Below, piece by piece: positions 8,286 through 16,398 of a stretch of DNA of 64,000 bases. The notes below the pieces were generated by a model, which was given only the letters and a program-made list of their open reading frames with translations, searched no databases and was not told the origin of the DNA. This DNA is from GCA-002726655 sp046582185 (lineage in GTDB: Bacteria; Pseudomonadota; Gammaproteobacteria; Pseudomonadales; Azotimanducaceae). The DNA lies in contig JAYGEX010000043.1 in NCBI GenBank assembly GCA_046582185.1, positions 1-64,000 of the forward strand. Direction: 5' to 3'. Positions within the stretch are counted from its first letter, which is position 1, and each line of letters starts with the position of its first letter. A program made the position numbers and the translations under genes.

Positions 8286-8669
8286 ATGAAAATTCGCTAC
8301 ACCCTTATCATGCTCGTTTGCATGTTCAGCTCGATCATCACCTCGGCAGATACCCATTCCATCGTAGGCCCTTCCATCGTAGGGACTTGGGCATTGGAAG
8401 TCAGCTCGCCACGCGGCGTTCAGCATCCGACGTTGATGGTGACAGGCGACAAAGACACCTATCACGGTGTCCTTACCGGCGAGCGCGGCAAAGTAGTCAT
8501 TAAAGAAATACAGGTTGAGGAAAACACTTTCAGCTTTCCGCTGAAGGTGAAGACACCGATGGGTAAACTCAAACTCCACTACAGTGGTCAAATCGACGCT
8601 GACCTTATGCAAGGAAAAATAAAAACTCCGCGCGGCACCATGCCATTTACGGGCAAACGCACGGAATAG
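8286..8669 (+). CDS. Exported small beta-rich protein
   Basis: A 127-residue protein with a signal peptide (residues 1-21, ending 'IITSA-DTH') and a mature beta-rich domain: 'GTWALEVSSPRGVQHPTLMV', 'YHGVLTGERG', 'NTFSFPLKVKTPMG', 'DADLMQGKIKTPRG' and 'MPFTGKR'. It is the likely periplasmic counterpart of the 98-residue protein at 5063-5359. A good site (GGAGA) precedes ATG 8286. It follows the DUF3604 gene by 106 bp on the same strand, so they may share a transcript. Its last 59 bases lie inside a direct repeat that recurs at 9896. Confidence 0.7.
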   Translation: MKIRYTLIMLVCMFSSIITSADTHSIVGPSIVGTWALEVSSPRGVQHPTLMVTGDKDTYHGVLTGERGKVVIKEIQVEENTFSFPLKVKTPMGKLKLHYSGQIDADLMQGKIKTPRGTMPFTGKRTE

Positions 8670-8966
8670 TTGCCTGACCTTCACGCACTTGCATCTCAAC
8701 AAGCACGGATGGCTGATGAAGCCGCATAATTTGTTAGGTTTATAATTTTATAATGAATAAGAAACGGCAGTCTGCCAGAGGTCCATTGTGTTAGAGCCAG
8801 AAAACAATCCAAATAGATCGTTCGTTGTTGATCCGCCTCGTCCGTTACGGTTTCTTATGTCCAGATTCATGTCCCGTGCAGTCAGCGCGGGTCGAATCTC
8901 GAAAAACCGTGCGAAGGCCGAGACAGAACGGAAAACCAAACGGCAACCTCACCGCGTGGATTATTT
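8611..8966. repeat. Long direct repeat, copy 1
   Basis: This 356-bp segment holds the 3' end of the small exported protein gene, the following intergenic region and the first 59 or 60 codons of the frame that starts at 8788. It recurs at 9896-10217 with scattered point differences and a deletion of about 34 bp in the second copy. The two copies flank a 929-bp segment (8967-9895). Confidence 0.92.
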
Positions 8967-9795
8967 GTGTGTTGCGGTTGCCTTGTTTGGTTTGGCTCAT
9001 GCATCCGTCGTTGTTGCAGAAGGTGCTCAGCAGCTAGCAGCGGAGCAATCAGCGCGTCCGCTTTCGGCTTTCTTTGGGTTAGACAACAATCTGCCCTTTG
9101 GCGCTAATGTCCTGTGTTTAGGCGCGTGGGGTGAGGACGGTATGCCGGTGGTTTTGAGCCACACCGTTAACCCAGATTCATTGCAAGCTGAAGACTTCCG
9201 TGTGGTCAGGCAGTCCGGAGCCACTAACACGCCTATGTGTGTCACCCTGCGCCCAGCAGGCGACATGGATGAAAATCGGACGGTTTTGCTGATTGGTGAA
9301 TTCGGTAATGCCGATGATGATCCGCCAGTTAAGGTGTTGATCGTAGATGATGTGTTCTCAGACGCCACCGACAGCCCCCAGGTGAACTTTCGTGGTACCC
9401 AAGTCTCGGTTATTCCTCTCGACGCCGGCCCAGAGATTATTTTGGCTGCGGCGGTGCCAAAGGATATCTGGTCGCTGTCGGGTCGGGGAACGTCTTGCCC
9501 CACCGCCACCAAACAGGTGGTGCGGGTGACCTGGACAGGTGGCGTGAGACTGCCCAACAGAGATGAGTTGGGCGAGGCACAGAGGACGTTATATAAGGTA
9601 AGCCTCACCGCTGCGGATGGCTCTCGGTCCGAGGTGAGTCCGGCAGCATTGGCAGACCTAGGCGACGCCGACAACAACCACTTTCTGTGTCTGGACACGA
9701 CCACGCCCGCTACCGCCGTGGCTTTTCCTGCGGGGCATCTGGTTGATCCGAACGGTGATCTAAATGCAGATTCCAAGGTTATGGTTCGCAGATAG
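8788..9795 (+). CDS. Chimeric frame: isomerase N-terminus fused to a secreted protein
   Basis: A 335-residue frame of two unrelated parts. Residues 1-59 ('MLEPENNPNRSFVVDPP' and 'RAKAETERKTK') are nearly identical to the start of the isomerase-like protein at 10039. From residue 60 the match ends abruptly and a hydrophobic signal-like stretch follows ('CVAVALFGLAHASVVVAEG'), then about 250 residues of an acidic, probably periplasmic protein with four cysteines. I do not recognise that part. The original start of the secreted protein seems to have been replaced. With a 59-residue leader the signal sequence may not work. Starts at GTG 8788 after AGAGG. Confidence 0.6.
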   Translation: MLEPENNPNRSFVVDPPRPLRFLMSRFMSRAVSAGRISKNRAKAETERKTKRQPHRVDYLCVAVALFGLAHASVVVAEGAQQLAAEQSARPLSAFFGLDNNLPFGANVLCLGAWGEDGMPVVLSHTVNPDSLQAEDFRVVRQSGATNTPMCVTLRPAGDMDENRTVLLIGEFGNADDDPPVKVLIVDDVFSDATDSPQVNFRGTQVSVIPLDAGPEIILAAAVPKDIWSLSGRGTSCPTATKQVVRVTWTGGVRLPNRDELGEAQRTLYKVSLTAADGSRSEVSPAALADLGDADNNHFLCLDTTTPATAVAFPAGHLVDPNGDLNADSKVMVRR

Positions 9796-9895
9796 TTCTA
9801 AAAGCCTAGGTCTGCGGTGCAGTGGGCCGCCATCACCACCAGTGCAAACCTCTGTTAAGAAACAGTTCTACGGGAACATTGAGCTGGACCCTGTT

Positions 9896-10217
9896 AAGGC
9901 AAAATAAAAACTCCGCGCGGCACCATGCCATTTACGGGCAAATTTGTATCTCAACATAGGATGGCTGATGAAGCCGCATAATTTATTAGGGTTATAGTTT
10001 TATAATGAATAAGATACGGCAGTTGCCAGAGGTCCATTGTGTTAGAACCAGAAAACAATCCGAATAGATCGTTCGTTGTTGATCCGCCTCGTCCGTTACG
10101 GTTTCTAATGTCCAGATTCATGTCCCGTGCCGTCAGCGCGAGTCGAATCGCGAAGAACCGCGCGAAGGCAGAGACAGAACGGAAAACCAAACAGCAATCT
10201 CACCGCGTGGATTATTT
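9896..10217. repeat. Long direct repeat, copy 2
   Basis: Matches 8611-8966, ending in the same codon context ('VDYF' here, 'VDYL' in copy 1). Here the downstream sequence is the natural continuation of the isomerase gene, so this is likely to be the original location of the right-hand part, while the left edge is a cut-off tail of the small exported protein gene. Confidence 0.92.
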
Positions 10218-11403
10218 TCACCAGCTAGACGACCCCTATTCTCATCTTGTTGCTCAAGTGGTCGCTGACTTTGCTACACGATATGATATTGAGATTGTGC
10301 CCCACCTGGTCCGCGCATCAGGTGGTCGAAATCAGCCAGAGGAAGAAAAACTCGCCATTTGGGCGCGAAGAGATTGCGGCTTGATCGCACCGCATTACGG
10401 TTTGTCGTTTCCTGAAAATGCCGGACGAGTACCAGAACCTGAACTACAGAAAATTGCAGGACAAGTTCTCGCTGGTCTGACAGCACAGGAGTTCGTCAGT
10501 AAGATAAAGGATATCAGCACAGCGCTTTGGTCCGGAGACCCAATGGGCCATCTATCGTCCTCTACATTAAATGCGAAACCGCAAGAACTGGGTACAGCCC
10601 TCGATGAAGGTTCTGCATTACTTGCGAAAATGAATCATTATTCAGGCGGCACTTTTCATTATGGCGGTGAGTGGTATTGGGGAGTGGATCGCCTGTTCCA
10701 TCTGGAACAAAGACTTCGTGACCTTGAAGCATGTAATGCCTCGACTGAGCCATATCTTGTACCGCGGCCTTCTCATGACTTGGGCGATGTCGACGCTTCC
10801 GGTCTAACGTTGGCATTCTTTCCGTCCCTCAACAGCCCCTATACGTCAATCATTTATGACCGCACCATTGAAATGGTTGATGCTTGTGGTATCACACTCA
10901 ACCACAAACCCGTTTTGCCGATGATCATGCGCGGTGTCGCCGCCACTAATGCCAAAGGCAGATATATATTTTTTGATACAAAGCGGGAAGCAGAGTTTTT
11001 CAACGTCCCCTTTGGCCCCTGTGTGACACCTATTGGTACGCCAACACGTCGTTCCTATTCGCTTTTACCCTGGGCGAAAACTCAAGGTAAAGATGTTCTC
11101 TTACTCAGCAAACTATTGAATCTGGCATTCGCTCAAGGGGTTGGTTTGCATAAGGTGAAGAATATCCGGCGAGCGGTTGAAGAGGTGGGTTTGGACTGGC
11201 AAGAGGCTAAGCAACACCTGGACAGTGCTGACTGGAAGGTGATTACAGAACAAAACCAGGATGAAATGGTCGATGGCATGGGCCTTTGGGGTGTACCGAG
11301 CTATCGCCTTTCGGGTCCAGATGGGGAACCTGATCTGGCCGTGTGGGGGCAGGATCGCCTGTGGCTTGTCGCTGCTGAGATACGCAGACGGGCTGCACTT
11401 TAA
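10039..11403 (+). CDS. Tandem 2-hydroxychromene-2-carboxylate isomerase / DsbA-like protein
   Basis: A 454-residue protein with two DsbA/GST-kappa type domains in a row. The first starts at about residue 57 ('VDYFHQLDDPYSHLVAQ'), the second at about 255 ('LTLAFFPSLNSPYTSIIYDRT'). The C-terminus 'GMGLWGVPSYRLSG...WGQDRLWLV' is the hallmark of the 2-hydroxychromene-2-carboxylate isomerase group, which isomerises ring-cleavage products in naphthalene breakdown with glutathione. No CxxC is seen at the active sites. Such tandem proteins are larger than the usual 200-residue enzyme. The true substrate is unknown. Starts at GTG 10039. Confidence 0.75.
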   Translation: MLEPENNPNRSFVVDPPRPLRFLMSRFMSRAVSASRIAKNRAKAETERKTKQQSHRVDYFHQLDDPYSHLVAQVVADFATRYDIEIVPHLVRASGGRNQPEEEKLAIWARRDCGLIAPHYGLSFPENAGRVPEPELQKIAGQVLAGLTAQEFVSKIKDISTALWSGDPMGHLSSSTLNAKPQELGTALDEGSALLAKMNHYSGGTFHYGGEWYWGVDRLFHLEQRLRDLEACNASTEPYLVPRPSHDLGDVDASGLTLAFFPSLNSPYTSIIYDRTIEMVDACGITLNHKPVLPMIMRGVAATNAKGRYIFFDTKREAEFFNVPFGPCVTPIGTPTRRSYSLLPWAKTQGKDVLLLSKLLNLAFAQGVGLHKVKNIRRAVEEVGLDWQEAKQHLDSADWKVITEQNQDEMVDGMGLWGVPSYRLSGPDGEPDLAVWGQDRLWLVAAEIRRRAAL

Positions 11404-11488
11404 GATATGTGTCATTTTTAAGTGGGCAGCATCAAAAATCAGGGTATGTGACTGCGCCGGTCACGATGCCTCTATTGGGAGAAAGGTA

Positions 11489-11884
11489 ATGGAAATAAAA
11501 TCGATCGGTAAAAAGTTGTTGACCGCTGTGGTTGCACTCCCGGCAATCCTGTTTATTGTGATGGGGTTACGCTGGCTATTGAATCCGGCAGGTATCACGC
11601 CAGAACTTGGGCTAACACTAGAAACTGGCCTGGGGTTAAGCTCGCAGATTGGAGATTTATCGGCATTTTTTCTTGTGGCAGGTCTATGCATCATGTTCGC
11701 CCTCGTCACGTCTAAACGAGTCTGGTACTACCCTCCCGCCATGTTGCTGCTGATTGCGGCGGCAGGCAGAATGGTAGCCTGGGTGATCCATGGTGCAGCA
11801 TTTGCGCCACAGATGATCATGTTTGAAGTTGTAATAGGTCTACTATTATTGGCGGCTTCCAGAATTCTGGCAGAAAAGGACTAA
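11489..11884 (+). CDS. Four-helix membrane protein (DUF4345-like)
   Basis: A 131-residue protein with four predicted membrane helices (about 8-28, 48-72, 76-97 and 105-127). 'GLRWLLNPAG', 'SSQIGDLSAFFLVAG' and 'AAGRMVAWVIHGA' resemble small DUF4345-type membrane proteins, an assignment I make with low certainty. ATG 11489 is chosen because GGGAGAAAGG precedes it; the frame is open further upstream but overlaps the isomerase gene. It ends 2 bp before the sulfatase start, so the two are likely translated from one transcript. Confidence 0.65.
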   Translation: MEIKSIGKKLLTAVVALPAILFIVMGLRWLLNPAGITPELGLTLETGLGLSSQIGDLSAFFLVAGLCIMFALVTSKRVWYYPPAMLLLIAAAGRMVAWVIHGAAFAPQMIMFEVVIGLLLLAASRILAEKD

Positions 11885-11886
11885 GG

Positions 11887-13662
11887 GTGAGAGGACGAGC
11901 AGTGTTTCGAAAATTTATAGTGCTATCGTTTGCAATGACCGTAATATCTGTAACGTCAGCTCAACCTGTTCGGCCAAATATAGTATTTCTGTTAGCCGAT
12001 GATCTTGGTTATACGGATCTTGCATCCTATGGTGGCGAGGTACATACGCCCTCGCTTACGGCCCTTGCTGATGAAGGCATCCGATTTACCAATTACCATA
12101 CAGCTGCGAACTGCGCGCCCGCCCGCGCGATGTTGCTGACAGGCGTTAGTAGTCACCTTGCTGGGGTGCCGAATATCCCAGAGATGTTATCTCCAGAACA
12201 AAAACTCCAAGAAAATTACCAGGGCGTTTTAGGGGATAATGTCGTGACCATTGCCACACTGTTGGAAGGTGCGGGATACCACACCTACTTGGCGGGTAAA
12301 TGGCATCTGGGTGCCACACCTGGCAAATTACCGAGTCAGCGTGGATTCGAGCGTACAGTCGCGTTAATGGACTCAGGTGCTGATAACTGGGAGCAGCGAC
12401 CTTACTTACCCATTTACGATCAGGCAAACTGGTTTGCCGATGGTGAGCGATTCGACTTACCGGAAGATTTCTATTCGTCGCGTTTCCTTATTGATAAGAC
12501 CATTGAATTCATCGATAGCAATCTTGGTGACGGCAAACCATTTTTTGCCTATGTGCCTTTCCAGGCAGTACATATCCCGGTGCAGGCACCGCAGGAATAT
12601 ATTGATCGTTACATGGGCGTCTATGATGCGGGCTGGCACAAGCTGAGAGAAGAGCGGCTTGAGAGGGCTGTTGCTTTAGGTATATTGCCTGAGACGGTCT
12701 CGATGACAACAATGTCTTCAACGTCAGATTGGGATGCCTTGAGTGATGAGCGTAAGCTTTATGAGGCAAAACGCATGGCGGTTTATGCTGGCATGATTGA
12801 AGCTATGGACGCTCATATTGGGAGATTGGTTGAATATTTAAAGGAAACAGGGCAGTTTGAGAACACAATTTTCATTTTCACCTCAGACAATGGTGCTGAG
12901 GGGAGTGGCTCGCAAGACCCGTCTACCTTTGCGTCAGGGCTGATGATGAATAGCCTCGGCTATAATGCAGATTATGAAACCCTGGGTTTAAAGGGTAGTT
13001 ACAATACGATTAACCCCGGATTTACGAGCGCGGCAGTGAGTCCCCTGGCTTTCTATAAATTCTATGCCGGGGAGGGTGGTATGCGAGTACCACTTATTAT
13101 TTCAGGAAAACCACTGGGAGAAATCCCTAGCCAGACCTCGGCATTTGCCTGGGCGACTGATATTGCAGCAACCGTGTTGTCGTTTGCAGATGTTGATAAA
13201 CCCACTGGCCGTTATGCAGGTAAGCCAGTGTTGTCGATGACGGGCAAGAATCTGGCACCTATTGTGAAAGGTGAAGTTAGTAGGGTTTACGGTGATGAAG
13301 ATGCTGTCGGATATGAACTCACGGGTCATGGCGTATTGTTTCAAGGTGATTACAAACTGGTTCGTAACCTTGCGCCGTTAGGTGATGGTCAGTGGCGGCT
13401 TTACAATATTGTTGGTGACCCTGGTGAGACTTCAGATCTTAAAGACGGTATGCCGGAGCGATTTCAGCGAATGTTGTCAGCCTATGAACAATTTGAACAT
13501 GAAAACAAGGTATTGCGCCTTAAGCCAGGATATACACGGCAAAGCCAGCTAGTGGTTAACATGCTTCGAGAGCGGTTGGGGCTGGGCCTGATGGTTGGTT
13601 TGCTGACTATTTTGATACTTATTCCATTTCTGATTTATGTTCGATCGAAGCGGCCAGGATAA
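11887..13662 (+). CDS. Membrane-anchored type I sulfatase
   Basis: A 591-residue sulfatase. Residues 1-25 are a signal peptide ('VISVTSAQP'). The metal-binding aspartates are in 'FLLADDLGYTD' (about 34-44). The active-site motif C76-APAR-AMLLTG fits C-x-P-x-R-x4-T-G, in which the cysteine is converted to formylglycine. 'GKWHLGA' and 'FTSDNGAEG' are further family boxes. A C-terminal hydrophobic helix (about 563-585) followed by 'RSKRPG' suggests a membrane anchor. It hydrolyses sulfate esters in the periplasm; the substrate is unknown. GTG 11887 is the first possible start; GTG 11902 is an alternative. No formylglycine-generating enzyme is encoded in the window. Confidence 0.88.
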   Translation: MRGRAVFRKFIVLSFAMTVISVTSAQPVRPNIVFLLADDLGYTDLASYGGEVHTPSLTALADEGIRFTNYHTAANCAPARAMLLTGVSSHLAGVPNIPEMLSPEQKLQENYQGVLGDNVVTIATLLEGAGYHTYLAGKWHLGATPGKLPSQRGFERTVALMDSGADNWEQRPYLPIYDQANWFADGERFDLPEDFYSSRFLIDKTIEFIDSNLGDGKPFFAYVPFQAVHIPVQAPQEYIDRYMGVYDAGWHKLREERLERAVALGILPETVSMTTMSSTSDWDALSDERKLYEAKRMAVYAGMIEAMDAHIGRLVEYLKETGQFENTIFIFTSDNGAEGSGSQDPSTFASGLMMNSLGYNADYETLGLKGSYNTINPGFTSAAVSPLAFYKFYAGEGGMRVPLIISGKPLGEIPSQTSAFAWATDIAATVLSFADVDKPTGRYAGKPVLSMTGKNLAPIVKGEVSRVYGDEDAVGYELTGHGVLFQGDYKLVRNLAPLGDGQWRLYNIVGDPGETSDLKDGMPERFQRMLSAYEQFEHENKVLRLKPGYTRQSQLVVNMLRERLGLGLMVGLLTILILIPFLIYVRSKRPG

Positions 13663-13707
13663 CTGAGGGTATTGGCAATTTAACATCTTACGATTAGGAC
13701 AGTGTGT

Positions 13708-14226
13708 GTGATTTACATCAAGGCCAGGGAAACCATATGGTATCCCGATTTAAAGGCCGGATATACGACAGCAACCCAAATTTATCATCAAGAGCAGTCT
13801 ATCGTTGCAAAACGGGAAGGGACCATATACAACGTTTCAATTTTTCGATGGTGCTAGCAACGTGGTCTCACGGTGGACCAAGGAATAATTACGACTTTTC
13901 GTACCAGTTTTGACAATGGGTGAATATCGTGAATTCTTCGAACCCCGCAAGAAATGCGGAGAGTGTAGATTGAAATGTCGGTATCAAGCATGTATTTAAG
14001 CATCAAATGATTCTCGATCCCGCGGAGTTGGCTGGTCGCGCTCCAACATAAAATCGTCCGACACGCTCGGGCCATCAAACCAGATATCCCAAGTTTCGTT
14101 TACTGGAGAGATGATTCTGGAATTGCCTACCGAAACTATTTGTACGTTCACGAACGTCCTCAGGGAATGCCACCACTGGCTGCGGCCGGTTGGCTAAAGT
14201 GGATCTATCTGCGCGTTACCGCGTAA
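13708..14226 (+). pseudogene. Unidentified decayed gene
   Basis: One reading frame shows protein-like sequence at both ends and several stops in the middle. The first part (13708-13857) reads 'MIYIKARETIWYPDLKAGY...'; the last part (14011-14226) reads 'SWLVALQHKIVRHARAIKP', 'FVYWRDDSGIAYRNYLYVHE' and ends 'KWIYLRVTA' before TAA. Between 13858 and 14010 four or more stops occur in the same frame. Both parts have natural residue composition, so I take this for a decayed gene of about 170 residues. I could not name the family. Confidence 0.35.
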
Positions 14227-14751
14227 TCACTGTCCCTTTATTTGCATTCCAACAAGAAAATCCATTTTACCTAACGGCACCCCATTCAATCGCAAGATGT
14301 CGTAAACCGTTGTGGCGTGAAAATAGAAGTTGGGTAAAGAGAAGGTTTTTAGGAATGCACCGCCATCAAATGGCATTTTACGTTTGCCTAAGTTGAATAT
14401 AACCTCGGTTTCTTCGAAACCATTTACCTGATCTTCCGTGAAGCTTTGGACTCCCGCTAGCGCATCGGTTAGGGCTCTCTGAAGCTCGTCGTAACTTTTG
14501 TCTATCGCAAACGAAGGCGGGGAGAACTCACCGTTAGCAACGCCAGTTAGCGCGCCATGTGAATGATGTACAACTGATATGATTTGAAAATGCAACGGCA
14601 TCATGTCTTCACACAAGCGAAACTCAACCATCTCTTGCAGCGGAACATCGTTAGCCTCAAAGTGCTCGCGACCTTTTTGCATTACGTTAATAGTTGACTG
14701 CAGAACACGTTGATATGTGCCTGTGCTGATATCAAACAAAGTTGTTGTCAT
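14227..14751 (-). CDS. DUF1993 family protein
   Basis: A 174-residue cytoplasmic protein that fits DUF1993, a DinB-like four-helix family of unknown function: 'YQRVLQSTINVMQKGREHFEA', 'RLCEDMMPLHFQI', 'SYDELQRALTDAL', 'FLKTFSLPNFYFHATTVYDILR' (parts cited) and 'GVPLGKMDFLVG'. The start at 14751 is preceded by AGGAGT. It follows the GPH transporter gene by 39 bp on the same strand, so it is probably the second gene of that operon. Confidence 0.85.
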   Translation of the reverse strand: MTTTLFDISTGTYQRVLQSTINVMQKGREHFEANDVPLQEMVEFRLCEDMMPLHFQIISVVHHSHGALTGVANGEFSPPSFAIDKSYDELQRALTDALAGVQSFTEDQVNGFEETEVIFNLGKRKMPFDGGAFLKTFSLPNFYFHATTVYDILRLNGVPLGKMDFLVGMQIKGQ

Positions 14752-14790
14752 TTTGTGACTCCTTGAGTTTTTGATGTCTCAAATACAAAT

Positions 14791-16248
14791 CTATTCCGCG
14801 GCCGCTTGCCGAATCCGCTTTCTTTCAATCCGTTCCCTGAGTCGTGCATGTCTCGCGGGGGTTAGCGGATATGACCAGATGAAGTACATCGCGATACTGT
14901 AAAAGAAAATCGGCCCACAGCAATAGGCTAATCTGAGTGACAGTACACCTGCCTCGGTGCTTGCTTCAATGCCACCGGATGGGTCAAACCCAAGCAAACC
15001 AACCAGGTTAAGGGCAATGCCTGTGCCAAGTGCGATGGCAAGTTTTTCTGTTAAACCCAGGATGGCAAAATAGGTACCAGCGCGCCTGCCGCCGCTTCGG
15101 GCTGTATCAACATCAACAACATCAGCGAGCATCGCAACGGGTAGAAACTGCAGCCCGCCAAAACAAAAACCTTTCACCGTAAATAGCAAAAAGAATGGCA
15201 AATAGTCACCGTAGGACAGCAGCAGGTTTGCAGCGCTGACGACAGCGACCGTGATCAACGTGCACATAAAGGCGAGGTGCTTACCGATCTTTCTGCCTAA
15301 CCACAACCAGAAAGGGATCGCGGCTAGACCCGCGACGAAGTAAAAGAAGTAAGCGGCGCCGATGGTTGGCACACCAACAATATCTCTGATAAAAAATAGT
15401 GAAACCGCGTTTCTGAAAGCCTCACCGAACGTTACCAACAACGCGATAATAAGGACGCGTCGCATGGGACCATTTTTCCACAGGTACCGTAAACCTTCGC
15501 GTAAAGGTACGCTCTCATTTTTCGTAGGCGGGGGCTCTTTCACGAACGTTAAAACGAGAAACACACAAACTGGCAGAACCAAAATGATAGTGTAAGCAAG
15601 GCCCATAAGAACAGGGCCTGTCAGCGTTGCCCTGTCGACTACCTGTTTGTCACCAAAGTCGCCGGTAAATGCCCCGATGGCATCCTGCCAGATCACGCTA
15701 AAAACATCACCCACAGCGGCGCCATCAGCGGTGATTTCGATAACCATTGGGATAGTTGCGGCGAGTAATAGACCACCTAAGACAAAAAACTCGCGTGCAG
15801 CCGTAACCCGGCTGCGCTGATGGTAGTCAGGTGATAATTCAGCGCCCCACGCTCGATGCGGTAGTGCGATGATGGTGCTGCCAAGAAAAAATAATGTGAG
15901 GTAGATCAGAAAGTAGAATATTCCGACACCTTCTGGTGGTATGAACAGTTTGTAAACGCCAAACATCATGATCGGCATGCCCAACAGGATCCAGGGTTTA
16001 CGACGCCCGAAACGGGTTCGCCACCGATCTGAAATTTCACCCATGAGCGGGTCTGTGAAGACGTCCGTGAATCTAGCCAACATCAAGATAGTGCCAACTG
16101 TCGCAAGGCCAATGCCAAGTTCACCTGCGTAGTGGGCCGGGACCCAGATCGCGAGAGGGTAACCAATCACGGCCAGTGGCACGCCAATGGTGCCGTGGGC
16201 GTAGATTGTCGAGCGAGCAAGCGTCGGTGATTGACCGGCTTCAGACAT
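14791..16248 (-). CDS. GPH-family (MelB-like) sugar/cation symporter
   Basis: A 485-residue inner-membrane transporter of the glycoside-pentoside-hexuronide:cation symporter family, part of the MFS. About 12 hydrophobic segments are visible. The family signature after helix 2, 'FTDPLMGEISDRWRTRFGRRKPWIL', is present (D, R and RRKPW conserved), as is 'PHRAWGAELSPDY' in the loop after helix 4. The substrate cannot be told from sequence. Start at ATG 16248. It is divergent from the MaoC-like gene at 16399, and a broken paralogue lies at 17326-17811. Confidence 0.87.
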   Translation of the reverse strand: MSEAGQSPTLARSTIYAHGTIGVPLAVIGYPLAIWVPAHYAGELGIGLATVGTILMLARFTDVFTDPLMGEISDRWRTRFGRRKPWILLGMPIMMFGVYKLFIPPEGVGIFYFLIYLTLFFLGSTIIALPHRAWGAELSPDYHQRSRVTAAREFFVLGGLLLAATIPMVIEITADGAAVGDVFSVIWQDAIGAFTGDFGDKQVVDRATLTGPVLMGLAYTIILVLPVCVFLVLTFVKEPPPTKNESVPLREGLRYLWKNGPMRRVLIIALLVTFGEAFRNAVSLFFIRDIVGVPTIGAAYFFYFVAGLAAIPFWLWLGRKIGKHLAFMCTLITVAVVSAANLLLSYGDYLPFFLLFTVKGFCFGGLQFLPVAMLADVVDVDTARSGGRRAGTYFAILGLTEKLAIALGTGIALNLVGLLGFDPSGGIEASTEAGVLSLRLAYCCGPIFFYSIAMYFIWSYPLTPARHARLRERIERKRIRQAAAE

Positions 16249-16398
16249 TGGTTTTCCTCACCTTTTGGACGTTATTCAATCTACTACAGGTAAGTTACGA
16301 GGGGAAATCGAATCGATGCTCGTGGCTCTGTGAATCTTTACCTTGAACGATAGATCCGACAACATGTGTAAATGATTCACTACCAAGGCTAAGCGTTC

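Noticed and set aside
8318..9776. Long open frames in other frames and on the opposite strand of the DUF3604-to-isomerase region
   Set aside because: They are shadows of real genes: no ribosome sites and compositions dominated by Arg, Ser and Pro as expected from antisense reading.
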